A stretch of DNA of 64,000 nucleotides, taken from NCBI RefSeq assembly GCF_000317635.1, contig NC_019779.1:1860001-1924000 (forward strand), written 5' to 3'. A program made the position numbers and the translations under genes. The notes beneath the pieces are model-generated. The model made no database searches, was not told the origin of the DNA, and was given only the letters and a program-made list of their open reading frames with translations. Below, piece by piece: positions 61,305 to 64,000 of the stretch (the first letter of the stretch is position 1; every line of letters starts with the position of its first letter). The stretch is from Halothece sp. PCC 7418 (GTDB lineage: Bacteria > Cyanobacteriota > Cyanobacteriia > Cyanobacteriales > Rubidibacteraceae).

Positions 61305-62765
61305 ATGTCACATCCCACTATCGTCCCAACTAACGAACCACCAGATAAGCCAGAAGAGGCTTGTGCTGTATTCGGTGTTTACGCCCCTGGTGAAGATGTC
61401 GCCAAACTCAGCTACTTTGGACTCTATGCTCTGCAACATCGGGGTCAAGAATCAGCAGGTATCGCCACATTTAATGCTGATGGAGTGCGCCTCCACAAAG
61501 ATATGGGGCTAGTGGCGCGTGTGTTTGATGAAGAAAGTCTCCTCCAACTCCCTGGTAAGTTTGCAGTGGGTCATACCCGCTACTCCACAACAGGTTCCAG
61601 TTTGATCGCCAATGCACAGCCTGTGGTCATTCCCACTCGATTAGGCTCACTTGCTTTAGCACACAATGGTAATCTTGTCAATGCTCCAACGCTAAAAAGA
61701 AGTTTGGAAAAAGACAATTACGAATTCCTTTCTACCACAGACTCAGAAATGATTGCCGTCGCGATCGCGCAAGAATTAGAATCAGGGAAAGATTGGTTAG
61801 ACGGTGCGATTAGTGCGTTTAACCGTTGTCAAGGGGCATATAGCCTTGTTATTGGGACACCAGAAGGATTAATGGGCGTGCGCGACCCCCACGGGATTCG
61901 TCCGCTAGTCATTGGAACATTTGGTAAAAACTCCCAGCATTATGTTCTCGCTTCAGAAACCGCAGGCTTAGATATTATTGGCGCAGACTATTTACGAGAT
62001 GTGGAACCTGGGGAACTGGTTTGGATTACTGAAAAGGGATTAGCCTCTTATCATTGGTCAGAAAAACCCGAACCCAAACTCTGCGTTTTCGAGATGATTT
62101 ATTTCTCTCGTCCTGACAGCATGGTCAATCAAGAAACTCTCTACAGTTATCGTTTGCGGTTGGGACAAGAACTGGCGCAAGAATCTTATGTAGAAGCTGA
62201 CTCTGTGATTCCTGTTCCTGATTCTGGTATTCCCGCCGCGATCGGATTTTCTCATGAATCGGGGATTACCTTTGAAGAGGGATTAATCAAAAACCGCTAT
62301 GTGGGACGAACCTTTATTCAACCCACTCAGAGTATGCGGGAATCTGGGATTCGGATGAAATTAAATCCCCTCAAAGATGTCATTGCTGGGAAACGGATTA
62401 TTATTGTGGATGATTCCATTGTTCGAGGAACAACCAGTCGGAAAATTGTACAGGCGTTACGAGATGCGGGCGCGATCGAAGTTCACATGAGAATCTCTTC
62501 TCCCCCAGTCACTCATCCTTGCTTTTATGGAATTGATACCGATAACCAAGACCAATTGATTGCAGCAACAAAATCAGTCGATGATATTGCCAAACAAATT
62601 GGTGTTGACTCTTTAGCTTATTTAAGTTGGGAAGGAATGCTAAAAGCAACAGGAGAAAACCCTGATCATTTCTGTTCCGCTTGTTTTACTGGCGATTATC
62701 CTATTGAAATTCCTGATCAAGTAAAGCAAAGTAAATTGTTATTAGAACAAAATGTTTCTAGTTAA
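61305..62765 (+). CDS. purF: Amidophosphoribosyltransferase (PurF)
   Basis: A 486-residue enzyme for the first step of purine synthesis: PRPP + glutamine to phosphoribosylamine. A 19-residue propeptide precedes the catalytic C20 (EEACAVFGVYAPGED), as in the [4Fe-4S] B. subtilis-type family. Glutaminase motifs YALQHRGQESAGI and HNGNLVN, the PRPP loop IIIVDDSIVRGTTSRKI, and the cluster cysteines (THPCFYGID, HFCSACFTGDYP) are visible. It should need cluster assembly and propeptide removal to be active. Confidence 0.95.
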   Translation: MSHPTIVPTNEPPDKPEEACAVFGVYAPGEDVAKLSYFGLYALQHRGQESAGIATFNADGVRLHKDMGLVARVFDEESLLQLPGKFAVGHTRYSTTGSSLIANAQPVVIPTRLGSLALAHNGNLVNAPTLKRSLEKDNYEFLSTTDSEMIAVAIAQELESGKDWLDGAISAFNRCQGAYSLVIGTPEGLMGVRDPHGIRPLVIGTFGKNSQHYVLASETAGLDIIGADYLRDVEPGELVWITEKGLASYHWSEKPEPKLCVFEMIYFSRPDSMVNQETLYSYRLRLGQELAQESYVEADSVIPVPDSGIPAAIGFSHESGITFEEGLIKNRYVGRTFIQPTQSMRESGIRMKLNPLKDVIAGKRIIIVDDSIVRGTTSRKIVQALRDAGAIEVHMRISSPPVTHPCFYGIDTDNQDQLIAATKSVDDIAKQIGVDSLAYLSWEGMLKATGENPDHFCSACFTGDYPIEIPDQVKQSKLLLEQNVSS

Positions 62766-62791
62766 GTTAGTAATTTTCTAGCTTCATGAGA

Positions 62792-62866
62792 TAAGTTGTT
62801 GATTTTTGTTCTTGGTTCTTGGTTCCTTGTTCTTTGGGAACTGATAACTGGTCACTGGTCACTGTT
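62792..62866. repeat. Heptamer-like intergenic repeat after purF
   Basis: GTTCTTGGTTCTTGGTTCCTTG followed by ACTGGTCACTGGTCACTG. These are the reverse complements of the words in the 61080 array and of other gaps (7211, 32815, 43405, 45950). Confidence 0.5.
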
Positions 62867-62872
62867 TGTTAG

Positions 62873-63259
62873 TTACTTTTGTAATTGATTACTTTTGGTT
62901 TTTTTAATATGTTCTGCTACCTTTTTCTTTCGGGTTTCCCGTGAAGATAAATCAGAGGGAGCATCTTGCAATAAATGTTCAGGATGTCCACCCCGCCGCT
63001 CAACAATCGTTTGACGAGGTTGTAACCGTTGTAAATGTTCAGAAAGGAGACGTTTTACCAATTCCTCTGATGTCGTCTTTTCTTTAGCTAATAAGGAATA
63101 CTCTAATGGTTGCTACATAAGACTGGTTTAACAATCCCCCCTAGCCCCCCTTAGTAAGGGGGGGGTGGGGGGATCGGTATGTAGCAGGCTTTTTTGTATT
63201 TCATATAAAATTTCGACTAAATATCTTTCACTTTCTGGATCTAATTGTAAATATAACAT
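62873..63259 (-). pseudogene. Antitoxin-like gene split by a short mobile element
   Basis: From ATG at 63259 the frame encodes MLYLQLDPESERYLVEILYE and IQKS, then runs into an inserted element with two stops. The same frame resumes beyond it as QPLEYSLLAKEKTTSEELVK and continues RLLSEHLQRLQPRQTIVERR, GGHPEHLLQDAPSDLSSRET to the stop at 62873. Removing 75 bp restores one continuous ~103-codon protein. The RxTIVERRGGHP...LLQDAPSDLS pattern is a common cyanobacterial VapB-like antitoxin family. No toxin gene is adjacent. Confidence 0.75.
63111..63186. mobile_element. 76 bp terminal-inverted-repeat element (MITE-like)
   Basis: Perfect 9 bp ends TGCTACATA / TATGTAGCA enclose a C-run/G-run hairpin (CCCCCCTAGCCCCCCTTAG...GGGGGGGG). 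It interrupts the antitoxin-like gene. The CCCCCCTTAG...AAGGGGGG core is related to that inside the element at 8680-8787, but the ends differ. No transposase is present, so it must be moved in trans or be a passive repeat. Confidence 0.75.
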
Positions 63260-63402
63260 CACTTATTTTGTCCTCAATTATCTTATTTTATATTGCCATT
63301 AGTTATCAATCGGTCGCAAACATTGACCAATTTGATCTTATATCTGGTTTATCATAAAGTCAGAAAAAGCCGAGTCAGAAGGGAAGGGGTGATTAAGGCA
63401 AG

Positions 63403-63993
63403 ATGATGACAACCCTTAAACTTGAACCAGGAATCACACTGAGCGAAAACGAATTTTATGCTCTTTGTCGCCAAAATCCCGACATAAAATTTGAACGGAC
63501 TTCCGATGGAGAATTGATTATTATGCCACCGACAGGTGGAGAAACCGGGCAAACCAATGCTGAATTAATCGCTGATTTCATTTTCTGGAATCGTCAAACC
63601 AAACTGGGAGTCATTTTTGATTCTTCTACTTGCTTTCGATTACCCAAAGGCAGTGATCGTTCTCCTGATATTTCTTGGGTGAAAAAAGAACGCTGGGAAG
63701 CACTGACGCTAGAAGAAAAACAGAAATTTCCGCCTTTGTGTCCTGATTTTGTATTAGAACTTTTATCTCCGAGTGATAATCTTTCTCAAACTCAAGCAAA
63801 AATGCTGGAATACCTTTCTAATGGCATACAATTGGGTTGGCTGATTATTCCCCAAACGCAACAAGTCGAAATTTACCGTCAAGATCAACCCATCGAAATC
63901 TTACAATCTCCTGCTGAACTTTTTGGAGAAACAATATTACCTCAATTTACCCTTAATTTAACTTGGCTTTGGCAACAGAGTAAACACCTGTAA
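63403..63993 (+). CDS. Uma2 family (DUF820) nuclease-like protein
   Basis: A 196-residue Uma2 protein, third intact copy of the family in the window. Strands: LSENEFYALCRQNPDIKFER, IIMPPTGGETGQTNAELI, RSPDISWVKKERWEAL with the Asp, PDFVLELLSPSDN with the Glu, and YLSNGIQLGWLIIPQTQQVE. It ends 7 bp before the window edge. Unlike the 138-704 copy it has the full TGGETG glycine motif. The role is unknown. Confidence 0.9.
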   Translation: MMTTLKLEPGITLSENEFYALCRQNPDIKFERTSDGELIIMPPTGGETGQTNAELIADFIFWNRQTKLGVIFDSSTCFRLPKGSDRSPDISWVKKERWEALTLEEKQKFPPLCPDFVLELLSPSDNLSQTQAKMLEYLSNGIQLGWLIIPQTQQVEIYRQDQPIEILQSPAELFGETILPQFTLNLTWLWQQSKHL

Positions 63994-64000
63994 ACTATTT

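Overview
The window is chromosomal DNA of a cyanobacterium. The evidence is the very frequent HIP1-type octamer GCGATCGC (often extended to GCGCGATCGCGC) scattered through genes, the oxygenic-phototroph gene content (AcsF cyclase, phycobilin-type heme oxygenase, NDH-1 subunits NdhF1 and NdhD1, DUF2808 and DUF1823 proteins) and abundant small cyanobacterial intergenic repeats. The genus cannot be fixed from the sequence alone; HIP1 density and base composition would fit a unicellular Halothece/Dactylococcopsis-like lineage, but that is a guess.

Left end (1-5 kb): a toxin-antitoxin and defence-gene scrapyard. It holds a Uma2 nuclease-like gene and a truncated copy of it, two HicBA pairs plus two hicB fragments, an orphan antitoxin, a nuclease-like/PIN two-gene unit, and a frameshifted AbiJ-N-domain/phospholipase-D-like gene, all embedded in a local ~50 bp repeat. 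5-8.7 kb: a low-oxygen tetrapyrrole cluster, with acsF divergent from heme oxygenase and hemN. 8.7-24.8 kb: a copper-handling island with a Cu(I) P1B-ATPase, a methionine-rich multicopper oxidase, a CueR/MerR regulator, a DUF411 protein, an RND adaptor with a fused extra domain, a lipoprotein paralogous to that domain, an RND pump, and a CopRS-like two-component pair. A secreted protein/PepSY pair closes the island. Three promoters in it share a MerR-type architecture (20 bp spacer with a dyad). Dead toxin-antitoxin genes lie between the ATPase and the oxidase and between the response regulator and its kinase.

24.9-47 kb is ordinary core and signalling: a Cache/PAS/GGDEF protein, ndhF1-ndhD1, tenA, grxC, two very large hybrid kinases in one operon (one with a receiver that has lost its phospho-acceptor), gshB, a CobW GTPase, a glycosyltransferase and an aspartate aminotransferase.

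47.3-52.9 kb is the most interesting part: a minus-strand four-gene unit encoding a 116-residue unknown protein, a MotA-like ion-channel subunit with a ~600-residue coiled-coil tail (ZorA-like), an OmpA/MotB-like subunit (ZorB-like) and an EH_signature-type protein (ZorC-like). This is the core of a Zorya-type anti-phage system, but no ZorD helicase/nuclease or ZorE nuclease gene is next to it. A six-copy 77 bp tandem repeat that copies the last codons of the zorA-like gene separates zorA from zorB.

53-64 kb: an isocitrate dehydrogenase-like paralogue, the phosphate uptake operon pstS-pstC-pstA-pstB followed by a secreted discoidin-like protein, recN, a 23-unit heptanucleotide array, purF, an antitoxin gene split by a 75-76 bp terminal-inverted-repeat element, and another Uma2 gene. 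I recognised no tRNA, rRNA, CRISPR array, transposase or prophage gene.
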